Positions 14,099 through 21,165 of a stretch of DNA of 21,335 bases are shown one piece after another. The notes beneath the pieces were generated by a model. The model searched no databases. It was not told where the DNA came from and saw only the letters and a program-made list of their open reading frames with translations. The stretch covers positions 1-21,335 of the IMG/VR virus record IMGVR_UViG_3300036944_000046; one strand, written 5' to 3'. Numbering within the stretch: position 1 is the stretch's first letter; each line of letters begins with the position of its first letter. The stretch is from a virus. Both the position numbers and the translations under genes were made by a program.

Positions 14099-14473
14099 AT
14101 GATACTTGACGAAACTTCATTTTTAATATATGCCGCAAGGCATTACGACATGAAAAAGTCGTCTGGTATCGAAGAATTTAATGATGATCTTAAAAAGTTC
14201 CAGTATCTCAAAAGACTCTTCAAGAGATACGAAGAAAACGGCGACCTCAAAGTGAGATTGATTCTAAATCATCTAATCATATTATACAACTGTTTCGGTC
14301 CATATGCAACCAATTTGTTGTTCTTTAAGTTAAAAGATCAGCACCAATACTTAAAGCCCTTCGTCATGTTCCTGAACTATATGCCAGATGTGATAGAATA
14401 CGAAGAAGTAAGACTCCTAAATTCCGACATCCCTTTAGATTTAAACATAGTAAAAGAATTGAGAAAAATATGA
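14099..14473 (+). CDS. Conserved T4-like protein of unknown function
   Basis: 124 residues from ATG 14099; GTG 14087 in the same frame is possible but has no better ribosome site. The pattern MILDETSFLIYAARHYDMK, FNDDLKKFQYLKRLFKRY, LKVRLILNHLIILYNCFG and LKPFVMFLNYMPD matches a small protein I recall as conserved across T4-like cyanophages and related phages, without known function. Predicted all-helical and soluble. It overlaps the next gene by 4 bases (ATGA at 14470-14473). Confidence 0.8.
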   Translation: MILDETSFLIYAARHYDMKKSSGIEEFNDDLKKFQYLKRLFKRYEENGDLKVRLILNHLIILYNCFGPYATNLLFFKLKDQHQYLKPFVMFLNYMPDVIEYEEVRLLNSDIPLDLNIVKELRKI

Positions 14474-15000
14474 TCGACCTATTCTTCCTATACATGTTTA
14501 TCAAGAGACTTGTGACGCCTTTCGATCAATGGAAAGCGTTTGAAGCGGGCATTATTGACGCTGAAGGCAATATCATCAAAGCACCAGAAGTTCGCCAGCG
14601 CACAATCAAAGACCGTGAAGCGTTTACAAAGTTTGATCTGATGGTTCTGAAGTTGAAGAAACTTCTTGCCAAAATTCCAGGTGGGCAAACTCGCTTTGCG
14701 ACATATGCCGCTGCACTTTGGCTAATCAAAGAACACAAAAATCCCGATGCACCTATTCTGAATGAACAGGCTACAATCAATTCGATCACTGGTTACCTGA
14801 GACACATCGAAGAGCATCACGACATTAACACAAGATTTGAAGACTTACTTGCAGAAGACGGCACAATGTCTGCTGGCGGTGGACAGATTGCTGGTATCGG
14901 CGTTGGACCACAGGGTGAACCCGGTTTCACTCCCGCAAACATGAAGAAGTATAAGAAAAGCAACCAGCCTTTAAAAAGATTTAAGGATATCGTAAAATGA
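14470..15000 (+). CDS. Conserved T4-like protein, probable structural, unknown function
   Basis: 176 residues. A hydrophobic N-terminus (MIDLFFLYMFIKRLVTPFD) leads to a conserved-looking core (FEAGIIDAEGNIIK; AFTKFDLMVLKLKKLLAKIP; QTRFATYAAALWLIKEH). Next comes a Gly-rich segment SAGGGQIAGIGVGPQGEPGF and a basic tail. The core resembles proteins I recall in environmental T4-like phages next to the gene at 14099. The Gly-rich GGGxIAG.GVGPQGEP segment resembles a processed or flexible linker. It overlaps both neighbours by 4 bases, so it is part of a coupled three-gene unit ending at 15446. Confidence 0.7.
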   Translation: MIDLFFLYMFIKRLVTPFDQWKAFEAGIIDAEGNIIKAPEVRQRTIKDREAFTKFDLMVLKLKKLLAKIPGGQTRFATYAAALWLIKEHKNPDAPILNEQATINSITGYLRHIEEHHDINTRFEDLLAEDGTMSAGGGQIAGIGVGPQGEPGFTPANMKKYKKSNQPLKRFKDIVK

Positions 15001-15446
15001 CCGAAGCAGAATTAAAAACCGATGTTGAATTAGTCAAGCGCGATGTTGCCACTATGCAAAATATGATGTCAAAACTGGACACTGCAATTGACAAGATTGC
15101 GGATGTTTCAAATGGCATTTCAAAAATACTTGCCGTCCACGACCAAGCTATTGATACACTCAGAGTGTCCGTCGAAGAGAGAAAAAGATTGTCTGAGAAA
15201 GAAGTAGAATTGTTACACAAGCGTATAACCGAAATGAAAGACGAAAACACAGAAGGACGCAAGGCGAATCATGCCGAACTCCTTGCTGCGATCAAGGACA
15301 TGGACAAGACCAACCAGTCAGAAATTACCGCACTGTCTGAAAGAGTTGCGTTGCTAGAGAAGTGGAAGTGGGCAGTCGTGGTAGGCGCTACAGTCGCTGG
15401 CTATTTTCTTTCGAAAATGCCTGCGTTAGCCGCACTTTTTAGTTGA
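14997..15446 (+). CDS. Coiled-coil protein with C-terminal membrane segment, holin/XhlA-like
   Basis: 149 residues. A long helical coiled coil (about 1-118) is followed by LLEKWKW and one hydrophobic membrane segment (about 125-147, AVVVGATVAGYFLS...). The order coiled coil, LEKWKW, single membrane helix resembles XhlA-type hemolysin accessory proteins and holin-like proteins of phages. With the GH19 endolysin lacking a signal peptide, this is a plausible lysis partner, but an inner-membrane tether or spanin-like role is also possible. ATG overlaps the previous stop by 4 bases; the stop overlaps the TTGACA of the next promoter. Confidence 0.6.
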   Translation: MTEAELKTDVELVKRDVATMQNMMSKLDTAIDKIADVSNGISKILAVHDQAIDTLRVSVEERKRLSEKEVELLHKRITEMKDENTEGRKANHAELLAAIKDMDKTNQSEITALSERVALLEKWKWAVVVGATVAGYFLSKMPALAALFS

Positions 15447-15470
15447 CAGGATTTTTCCGTAGTGTATAAT
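15443..15470 (+). promoter_or_regulatory. Consensus sigma70 promoter of the primase-thyX-nrd operon
   Basis: TTGACA (15443-15448), 16-base spacer, TATAAT (15465-15470): both hexamers match the consensus perfectly. The -35 box overlaps the preceding stop codon TGA. It gives a leader of about 25 bases before ATG 15503 and is probably an immediate-early promoter used by host RNA polymerase. Confidence 0.9.
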
Positions 15471-15502
15471 CATCTTATGTGATTAGCATATATGGAGTAG
15501 TG

Positions 15503-16537
15503 ATGAATTATATCGATCTCAAGTATACGAATCTTCTGTCAAATAGACTTGAGAGATTTTCAATCAAAGATACGAATCCATACAGAGTAAACTTTAGATG
15601 CCCTTTGTGTGGAGACTCAGCTAAGTCAAAAAGTAAGACACGTGGATGGATACTCGAAAAGAATAACGCTGCACTCATGTATTGCCACAACTGTGGTGCT
15701 TCCATGGGTCTGCGCAAGTTTCTCGAAAAAGTTGATCCAATTCTATACAACGATTATATCATTGATACTCGACTCGACAAAGATATTCTTAAAAAACAAG
15801 TTCAAGAGTTAACTTCGCCATTAGATACACTGACACACAAGGTACCCAATTTCAAAAAGAGTGGGTCGCCTTTGTTGTCTATTCGAAAGATTAGTCAATT
15901 GAAAGGTGGTCATCCTGCGAAGACTTACATAGAGAACCGACAGATACCAGCGAACCAACACTATAAGTTATACTATGCACCTAAGTTCAACGAGTGGGTA
16001 AACAGTATTATTCCAGGTAAACTGCCAGAACAAGAAAGAGATGCACCAAGACTGATACTGCCGTTCATTGATGACAAAGGAAATCTATTCGGTTTTCAAG
16101 GTAGAGCGTTTGATAAATACTCGCTGCGCTATATCACAATCATGATCAATCCCACAATGCCAAAGATATTTGGTTTAGATACTGTTGACTTCGAAAGGAA
16201 GTATTATGTTGTTGAAGGTCCTATTGATAGTCTTTTTCTTGATAATGCAGTGGCCATGGCTGGCGCTGATGGTTCTGGTTCTGGGCTTTCTCATATAGAG
16301 AATGCGATTATGGTGTTTGACAACGAGCCTCGAAACAAAGAAATATGTTCTCGTATGGAGAAATGTCTTGACAAAGGCTACAAAGTTTGCATATGGCCGA
16401 CGAATGTGGTTGACAAAGATATCAATGATATGATATTATCGAATATAAACAACGCTGACGTCCAGCTTATTATTGACCAAAACACATACTCTGGATTACA
16501 AGGCAAATTAAAACTCACTTATTGGAGAAAATGTTAA
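15503..16537 (+). CDS. 61: DNA primase, T4 gp61-like
   Basis: 344 residues. Makes RNA primers for lagging-strand synthesis with the gp41 helicase. A zinc-binding domain has CPLC (C33, C36) and CHNC (C61, C64). The TOPRIM-type catalytic core shows YYVVEGPIDSLFL near 233-245 and the metal-binding IMVFDNEP near 270. ATG 15503 is preceded by GGAG (15494-15497); the longer GTG start at 15479 would sit on the transcription start. The C-terminus LTYWRKC is encoded by the left copy of a 20-bp repeat and the stop overlaps the methyltransferase ATG by one base. Confidence 0.93.
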   Translation: MNYIDLKYTNLLSNRLERFSIKDTNPYRVNFRCPLCGDSAKSKSKTRGWILEKNNAALMYCHNCGASMGLRKFLEKVDPILYNDYIIDTRLDKDILKKQVQELTSPLDTLTHKVPNFKKSGSPLLSIRKISQLKGGHPAKTYIENRQIPANQHYKLYYAPKFNEWVNSIIPGKLPEQERDAPRLILPFIDDKGNLFGFQGRAFDKYSLRYITIMINPTMPKIFGLDTVDFERKYYVVEGPIDSLFLDNAVAMAGADGSGSGLSHIENAIMVFDNEPRNKEICSRMEKCLDKGYKVCIWPTNVVDKDINDMILSNINNADVQLIIDQNTYSGLQGKLKLTYWRKC

Positions 16538-16540
16538 TGA
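16521..16540 (+). repeat. 20-bp direct repeat, copy 1 (cassette left edge)
   Basis: attggagaaaatgttaatga is identical at 17649-17668, offset 1128. Here it encodes the last primase codons (YWRKC stop), supplies the GGAG ribosome site and contains the ATG of the methyltransferase. Confidence 0.96.
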
Positions 16541-17649
16541 CGGCAACACTCATGTTGGGAAATTGTCTAGACAAAATGAAAGACATTGATGACAACAGTG
16601 TTGATAGTATTGTCACTGATCCTCCGTACGGGCTATCTTTTATGGGAAAGAAGTGGGACTATGATGTTCCCTCTACTGAAATTTGGGAAGAAGCATTTCG
16701 CGTTTTGAAACCAGGTGGATTTCTTTTATCATTTGCTGGCACAAGAACTCAGCATCGCATGGCTATTCGCATTGAAGACGCGGGCTTTGAAATCCGTGAT
16801 ATGATTGCATGGATTTACGGAAGTGGGTTTCCGAAATCTATGAATATCGGTAAGGCGATTGATGATGTAAAACAATGGGAAGGTTGGGGCACTGCACTCA
16901 AGCCTGCATTAGAGCCGATTACAGTTGCAAGAAAGCCGATAGAAGAAAAGAATGTTGCTGCTAATGTGTTAAAATATGGCACTGGTGGTATCAATATTGA
17001 TGCGAGCCGTGTTAAAATTGATCCAGAACTTGATGCATCACAAATTAGAACACTTAATAGTAGTGCTAGATATGACGATACAAATGGACAAACTTGGGGA
17101 ATGAATAAAGATAAAAGTGGTACACCACGTGTATTCCAAGTAGTCAGAGAAGAATGTCGTTTCCCTGCGAATCTGATCCACGACGGAAGCGAAGAAGTCA
17201 CAGAACTTATGGGAGAATCTGCGCGTTTCTTCTATTGTCCCAAAATTTCAAAGGCAGATCGTGATGAGGGATTGGATGCGTTTGAAGAAAAATCGATTGG
17301 CGGTAAAGGCAACGGCATCCGCAGAGTGTGTTCCAAATGCGGAGCATCTTCTCTTGAAGCGCATACTTGTCATTGCGAAGAAAAAGATTGGATTAATCCA
17401 TCAACTAAAAGGAATAATCATCCAACCGTCAAACCAACTGATCTAATGCGGTATCTAGTTCGTATGGTAACACCAAAAGACGGCACCGTTCTTGATCCAT
17501 TTATGGGGTCTGGTTCTACAGGCAAAGCCGCAAAGTTGGAAAGATTCAACTTTATCGGCATAGAACTTGATGCTGAATATTTTGAAATTGCAAAAGCAAG
17601 AATAGAAGATGTCAAAGAAGAAACAACACTAGAAGAATTTTTTAAATAA
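16537..17649 (+). CDS. DNA methyltransferase, beta-type amino-methyltransferase (m6A or m4C)
   Basis: 370 residues. Catalytic motif IV TDPPYG is near the N-terminus (DPPY 28-31), and the SAM-binding motif I DPFMGSGSTGKAA is near the C-terminus (about 318-330), followed by FNFIGIELDAEYFEIAKARI. This order defines the beta group. DPPY favours N6-adenine, but N4-cytosine enzymes cannot be excluded. A central insert carries VCSKCG..HTCHCEE, a likely zinc ribbon, next to the target-recognition region. It ends TTLEEFFK, similar to the polymerase tail STLEGFFG. ATG 16537 has GGAG 9 bases before it; TTG 16522 and ATG 16531 are less likely. It may protect phage DNA against host restriction or pair with the nuclease at 713 (inference). 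Confidence 0.88.
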   Translation: MTATLMLGNCLDKMKDIDDNSVDSIVTDPPYGLSFMGKKWDYDVPSTEIWEEAFRVLKPGGFLLSFAGTRTQHRMAIRIEDAGFEIRDMIAWIYGSGFPKSMNIGKAIDDVKQWEGWGTALKPALEPITVARKPIEEKNVAANVLKYGTGGINIDASRVKIDPELDASQIRTLNSSARYDDTNGQTWGMNKDKSGTPRVFQVVREECRFPANLIHDGSEEVTELMGESARFFYCPKISKADRDEGLDAFEEKSIGGKGNGIRRVCSKCGASSLEAHTCHCEEKDWINPSTKRNNHPTVKPTDLMRYLVRMVTPKDGTVLDPFMGSGSTGKAAKLERFNFIGIELDAEYFEIAKARIEDVKEETTLEEFFK

Positions 17650-17668
17650 TTGGAGAAAATGTTAATGA
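17649..17668 (+). repeat. 20-bp direct repeat, copy 2 (cassette right edge)
   Basis: Identical to 16521-16540. It starts on the last base of the methyltransferase stop codon and carries GGAG and the ATG of thyX. Confidence 0.96.
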
Positions 17669-18354
17669 AAGTAAATTTGGTAGGGTCGACTGAGCCAAAG
17701 ATCATCGGTATTGATAATCTTGAAGAGTTCATTGCTTACTGCGCGAAGGTAAGCAATCCTCAATTTCAAACGGATTTTACCAACTCGAAAAAACTACTCG
17801 CTTATCTAATCGAACACAGACACTGGAGCCCATTTGAAATGGCTTCAATCACACTTGAAATTGAAACGACCCGTGACATTGCAAGACAAGTTTTGCGTCA
17901 TCGGTCGTTTTCTTTTCAAGAATTTAGCCAGCGCTACAAAGAAGTCAGCGCTATCGAAAACCCCTTTGTTGTCCGTGAAGCGCGTTATCAGGACAATAAG
18001 AATCGCCAAGACTCGGTTGAGTTGAACATGGATCGACCATATGACCGTGATATCGACCGAACATGGCGCTCAAAACAACAACAACTCAATCACGAAACAA
18101 AAATCGCTTACCAGTGGGCATTAGATAATGGCATAGCAAAAGAAGTCGCTAGGGCTATTCTACCCGAAGGCAATACAGTATCGCGTCTCTATATGCAGGG
18201 GAATATGCGTTCTTGGATACACTATATAGAATTACGATCTGGTAATGGGACCCAGAAAGAGCATATGCTTCTCGCGCACGAATGTGCAAGAGCGATTGCA
18301 CCAGTATTTCCCATGATTACGCAGTTTATCACAGAAAGCAAAGAGGCACACTAA
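17665..18354 (+). CDS. thyX: Flavin-dependent thymidylate synthase ThyX
   Basis: Converts dUMP to dTMP using FAD, NADPH and methylenetetrahydrofolate, feeding phage DNA synthesis with NrdA/NrdB. It is 229 residues. The ThyX signature RHRxxSxxxxSxR is present exactly as R78-H79-R80, S83, S88, R90 (RHRSFSFQEFSQR). ILPEGNTVSRLYMQGNMRSW and HYIELRSGNGTQKEH are further conserved blocks around the substrate Arg residues. ATG 17665 uses the GGAG inside the right copy of the 20-bp repeat. The nrdB start follows one base after the stop. Confidence 0.97.
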   Translation: MKVNLVGSTEPKIIGIDNLEEFIAYCAKVSNPQFQTDFTNSKKLLAYLIEHRHWSPFEMASITLEIETTRDIARQVLRHRSFSFQEFSQRYKEVSAIENPFVVREARYQDNKNRQDSVELNMDRPYDRDIDRTWRSKQQQLNHETKIAYQWALDNGIAKEVARAILPEGNTVSRLYMQGNMRSWIHYIELRSGNGTQKEHMLLAHECARAIAPVFPMITQFITESKEAH

Positions 18355-18355
18355 A

Positions 18356-19327
18356 ATGCTATTCGAAGAACAAATTTCAAGAAAGCCAGATCAGTATCCG
18401 TGGACCAAACAGTTCATTGACGCTATCTGGCAAGGTTTCTGGACTCCCGACGAGTTCAATTTTCGCTCAGATTACTCCCAATTCAAAAGTGATCTGTCAC
18501 CAGAAGAACAACAAATCATTGTCCGCACTTTGTCTGCTATTGGTCAGATCGAAGTTGCGGTAAAAACTTTCTGGGCTGATATCGGGCGTCATATGCCCCA
18601 TCCATCTATTCGTGATTTAGGTTTCGCGATGGCAAACTCAGAAGTCATTCACAACCTGGCATATGAGAAACTTCTTGATGTTCTACACTTGAGCCATGTG
18701 TTTGAAGAGAATCTAAACGAGCCAGTAATCAAAGGTCGCGTAAACTACCTACGCAAATACAACAAGAAAATTTACAAAGACGCAAAGCAGCAATACATCT
18801 ATTCGATCATCCTGTTTACTCTGTTTGTAGAGAATGTGTCACTTTTCAGCCAGTTCTACATCATTATGCATTTCAATCGGAATCGTGCCGTTCTGAAAGA
18901 TTGTGCCCAACAAGTCCAATACACTCGTAATGAAGAAATGCTCCACGCTCAGGTAGGTGTGAAGTTGATTAACACACTGCGCGAAGAATATCCAGAACTG
19001 TTTGACGCGGAACTTGAAGCGCGTATCGGTCTTGAATGCCTCGATTCGATCAAAGCTGAAAATAATGTAATCGACTGGATCATGTCTGACTATTCTATTC
19101 CAGGTTTGAATGCTGACATTCTCAAGAGTTTCATGGCAAAGCGTATGAAAGACTCGCTGAATCAAATTGGATTCGATTCAAGCGCTATCACATACAACCA
19201 AGATCATATCAATCAGACATACTGGTTCGATGAAGAACTTCTTGGTGCAAACATGACTGACTTTTTCCAGAAGCGTCCTGTAGAATACGCTAAAGGTAAA
19301 GGCATCGATGCCGACGATTTATTTTAA
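18356..19327 (+). CDS. nrdB: Ribonucleotide reductase class I beta subunit NrdB
   Basis: Dimetal radical-generating subunit, 323 residues. The metal ligand series includes E66 (GQIEVAVKTFW), E96 and H99 (NSEVIHNLAY), and the later VENVSLF and EEMLHAQ Glu/His ligands. Tyr103, four residues after H99, matches the radical tyrosine position (Glu-x-x-His-x-x-x-Tyr), so a standard tyrosyl radical is expected. The first ligand being Glu in QIEVAVKTFW is a subclass feature. ATG 18356 has GAGG upstream, just after thyX, and nrdA follows 11 bases after the stop. Confidence 0.95.
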   Translation: MLFEEQISRKPDQYPWTKQFIDAIWQGFWTPDEFNFRSDYSQFKSDLSPEEQQIIVRTLSAIGQIEVAVKTFWADIGRHMPHPSIRDLGFAMANSEVIHNLAYEKLLDVLHLSHVFEENLNEPVIKGRVNYLRKYNKKIYKDAKQQYIYSIILFTLFVENVSLFSQFYIIMHFNRNRAVLKDCAQQVQYTRNEEMLHAQVGVKLINTLREEYPELFDAELEARIGLECLDSIKAENNVIDWIMSDYSIPGLNADILKSFMAKRMKDSLNQIGFDSSAITYNQDHINQTYWFDEELLGANMTDFFQKRPVEYAKGKGIDADDLF

Positions 19328-19338
19328 GGGAAACGAAA

Positions 19339-20982
19339 ATGGGATTTAACTGGTTAAACGAAGACTCACGAACATTTCTCTCGCGCGGATACATCGATGG
19401 CAACATGACAGCCGAAGAGCGCGTAAGAGAAATTGCAAAGACCGCAGAGAACATTCTGGATAAAGAAGGCTTTGCTGACAAGTTCTACGACTATATGAGT
19501 CGTGGATTCTATTCACTATCTTCTCCCGTATGGAGCAACTTTGGCACGAAAAAGGGTTTACCTATTTCGTGTAATGGAGTATACATTGATGACTCCATCG
19601 AATCGATTTTGTATAAAGTAGGTGAAGTCGGAACACAGACAAAGATGGGCGCTGGCACATCTGGATATCTTGGCGGTATCCGTGCGCGTGGTTCAGAAAT
19701 CAAATCTGGTGGCAAAGCTGACGGACCTGTCCACTATGCCAACTTGTTCGAAACAACTGTAGATATTGTAAGTCAAGGCAACGTCCGTCGTGGTTCTATG
19801 GCAGTCTATCTTGACATTGATTCGCCTGACATCATGGAGTTTCTTGAAAGCCGTGAAGAAGGTTCGTCTATCAAGAACCTGAGTCTCGGTGTCTGTATTC
19901 CAGATTACTGGATGGAAGAAATGATTAATGGTGATGTTGAAAAGCGCACTGTATGGGCAAGAGTGCTGCGCAAGCGCCGCGAATCGGGTTACCCTTACTT
20001 GTTCTTCTCTGACACTGTTAACAACAATCGTCCTCAAGTCCTCAAAGACAAGAACATAAAAATCTATGCGTCAAATCTTTGTTCTGAGATTGCACTGCCT
20101 TCTTCTTCTGATGAGTCGTTTGTTTGTAATCTAGCGTCTATGAACTGCTTGACGTTTGACGAATGGCAGCACACAGATGCTGTAGAGACAATGATCTGGT
20201 TCCTTGATGCTGTTATGGAAGAGTATATCGAAAAGACTCGTAACGTCAAATTCATGGAGTCTTCACACAACTTCGCTGTCCGTTGGAGAGCGTTGGGTCT
20301 AGGACAACTTGGATGGCACACTTATCTCCAGTCGAAGATGATTGCGTTCGAATCGTTTGCTGCACACATGGAAGCAATCAAGATCAGCAAGTTTATTGAT
20401 GACAAATCTCTTATCGCCACAAAAGAACTGGCTATTGAATATGGTGAGCCAGAAGGCATGTTGGGATACGGACAGCGCAATCTCACTCGCACTGCGATTG
20501 CTCCTACGACTTCTAGCAGCTTCATTCTTGGTCAGGTGTCTCCAGCAAATGAGCCGCTTGCAGCAAACTACTTTACGAAAGATTTGGCAAAGGGCAAGTT
20601 CACTTTCAAGAACCCAGCCCTCACTAAACTTCTTGACGAAAAGGGTAAGAACACTTTCGAAGTTTGGGAAACGATATTGAAGCGTGGTGGCTCTGTCCAG
20701 CACCTTGATTTTCTAACACAAAACGAGAAAGACGTATTCAAGACATTCTCGGAAATCACGCCTCTGGCTGTTGTTCAACAAGCGGCTGCAAGACAGAAAT
20801 ATATTGACCAAGCGCAGTCGCTAAATATTTTGATCCATCCAGACGTGTCAGCCAAAGATGTAAATGCATTGATCATTGAAGGCTGGAAACTTGGGATTAA
20901 AACATTCTACTACCAACGTTCGGCTAATCCAGCACAAGAGTTGGTTCGTGATATCATGAACTGCCAAAGTTGTGAAGCGTAA
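19339..20982 (+). CDS. nrdA: Ribonucleotide reductase class I alpha subunit NrdA, short form without ATP-cone
   Basis: Catalytic subunit, 547 residues against 761 for the E. coli enzyme. Active-site cysteines are C78 (PISCNG) and C263 (FVCNLASMN). The N-x-C-x-E triad is N246, C248, E250 (SNLCSEI). The radical-relay tyrosine pair appears as FYYQRS near the C-terminus, and the C-terminal CQSC (C542, C545) is the re-reducing pair. The N-terminus begins directly with the catalytic-domain region, so the allosteric activity (ATP-cone) domain is missing and dATP shut-off is probably absent, useful for a phage. AAGGGAAA precedes the ATG. Confidence 0.95.
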   Translation: MGFNWLNEDSRTFLSRGYIDGNMTAEERVREIAKTAENILDKEGFADKFYDYMSRGFYSLSSPVWSNFGTKKGLPISCNGVYIDDSIESILYKVGEVGTQTKMGAGTSGYLGGIRARGSEIKSGGKADGPVHYANLFETTVDIVSQGNVRRGSMAVYLDIDSPDIMEFLESREEGSSIKNLSLGVCIPDYWMEEMINGDVEKRTVWARVLRKRRESGYPYLFFSDTVNNNRPQVLKDKNIKIYASNLCSEIALPSSSDESFVCNLASMNCLTFDEWQHTDAVETMIWFLDAVMEEYIEKTRNVKFMESSHNFAVRWRALGLGQLGWHTYLQSKMIAFESFAAHMEAIKISKFIDDKSLIATKELAIEYGEPEGMLGYGQRNLTRTAIAPTTSSSFILGQVSPANEPLAANYFTKDLAKGKFTFKNPALTKLLDEKGKNTFEVWETILKRGGSVQHLDFLTQNEKDVFKTFSEITPLAVVQQAAARQKYIDQAQSLNILIHPDVSAKDVNALIIEGWKLGIKTFYYQRSANPAQELVRDIMNCQSCEA

Positions 20983-21000
20983 TAAGAAAGGAATAAAGAA

Positions 21001-21165
21001 ATGAATAAAGAAGACATCTCATGCAAAAACTGTGAAGCAGAATTTTACATCGAAACTTTCACAGAGATTTTGTTCTGCCCTCACTGCGGACACGAATTAG
21101 ATTTGATTGACGAAGATGATTTGATGTTCGCTGATGATATTCTAGAACTTGATTTTGACGAATAA
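21001..21165 (+). CDS. Small zinc-ribbon protein
   Basis: 54 residues. SCKNCEAEFY ... LFCPHCGHEL gives two CxxC knuckles (C8, C11 and C26, C29), a classical zinc ribbon, followed by a very acidic C-terminus (LIDEDDLMFADDILELDFDE). AAAGGAAT stands before ATG 21001. It lies 18 bases downstream of nrdA. Such small ribbons in T4-like phages may bind nucleic acid or act as adaptors; the function is unknown. Confidence 0.8.
   Translation: MNKEDISCKNCEAEFYIETFTEILFCPHCGHELDLIDEDDLMFADDILELDFDE

Larger units (their letters stand above)
16521..17668 (+). mobile_element. Putative methyltransferase cassette bounded by 20-bp direct repeats
   Basis: The methyltransferase gene lies between exact 20-bp repeats. 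Removing one repeat plus the insert (1128 bp) leaves the primase ending YWRKC stop with TAATG joined straight to the thyX coding sequence, a normal compact junction. The layout copies that of the nuclease cassette at 694-1238: the repeat comprises the 3' end of the upstream core gene plus the next gene's translation start. No recombinase is encoded. The mobile interpretation is inference. Confidence 0.6.

Noticed and set aside
16521-17668. Methyltransferase cassette as a transposon or insertion sequence
   Set aside because: There is no transposase or terminal inverted repeats, and the repeats consist of core-gene 3' end plus translation start rather than a random target duplication.
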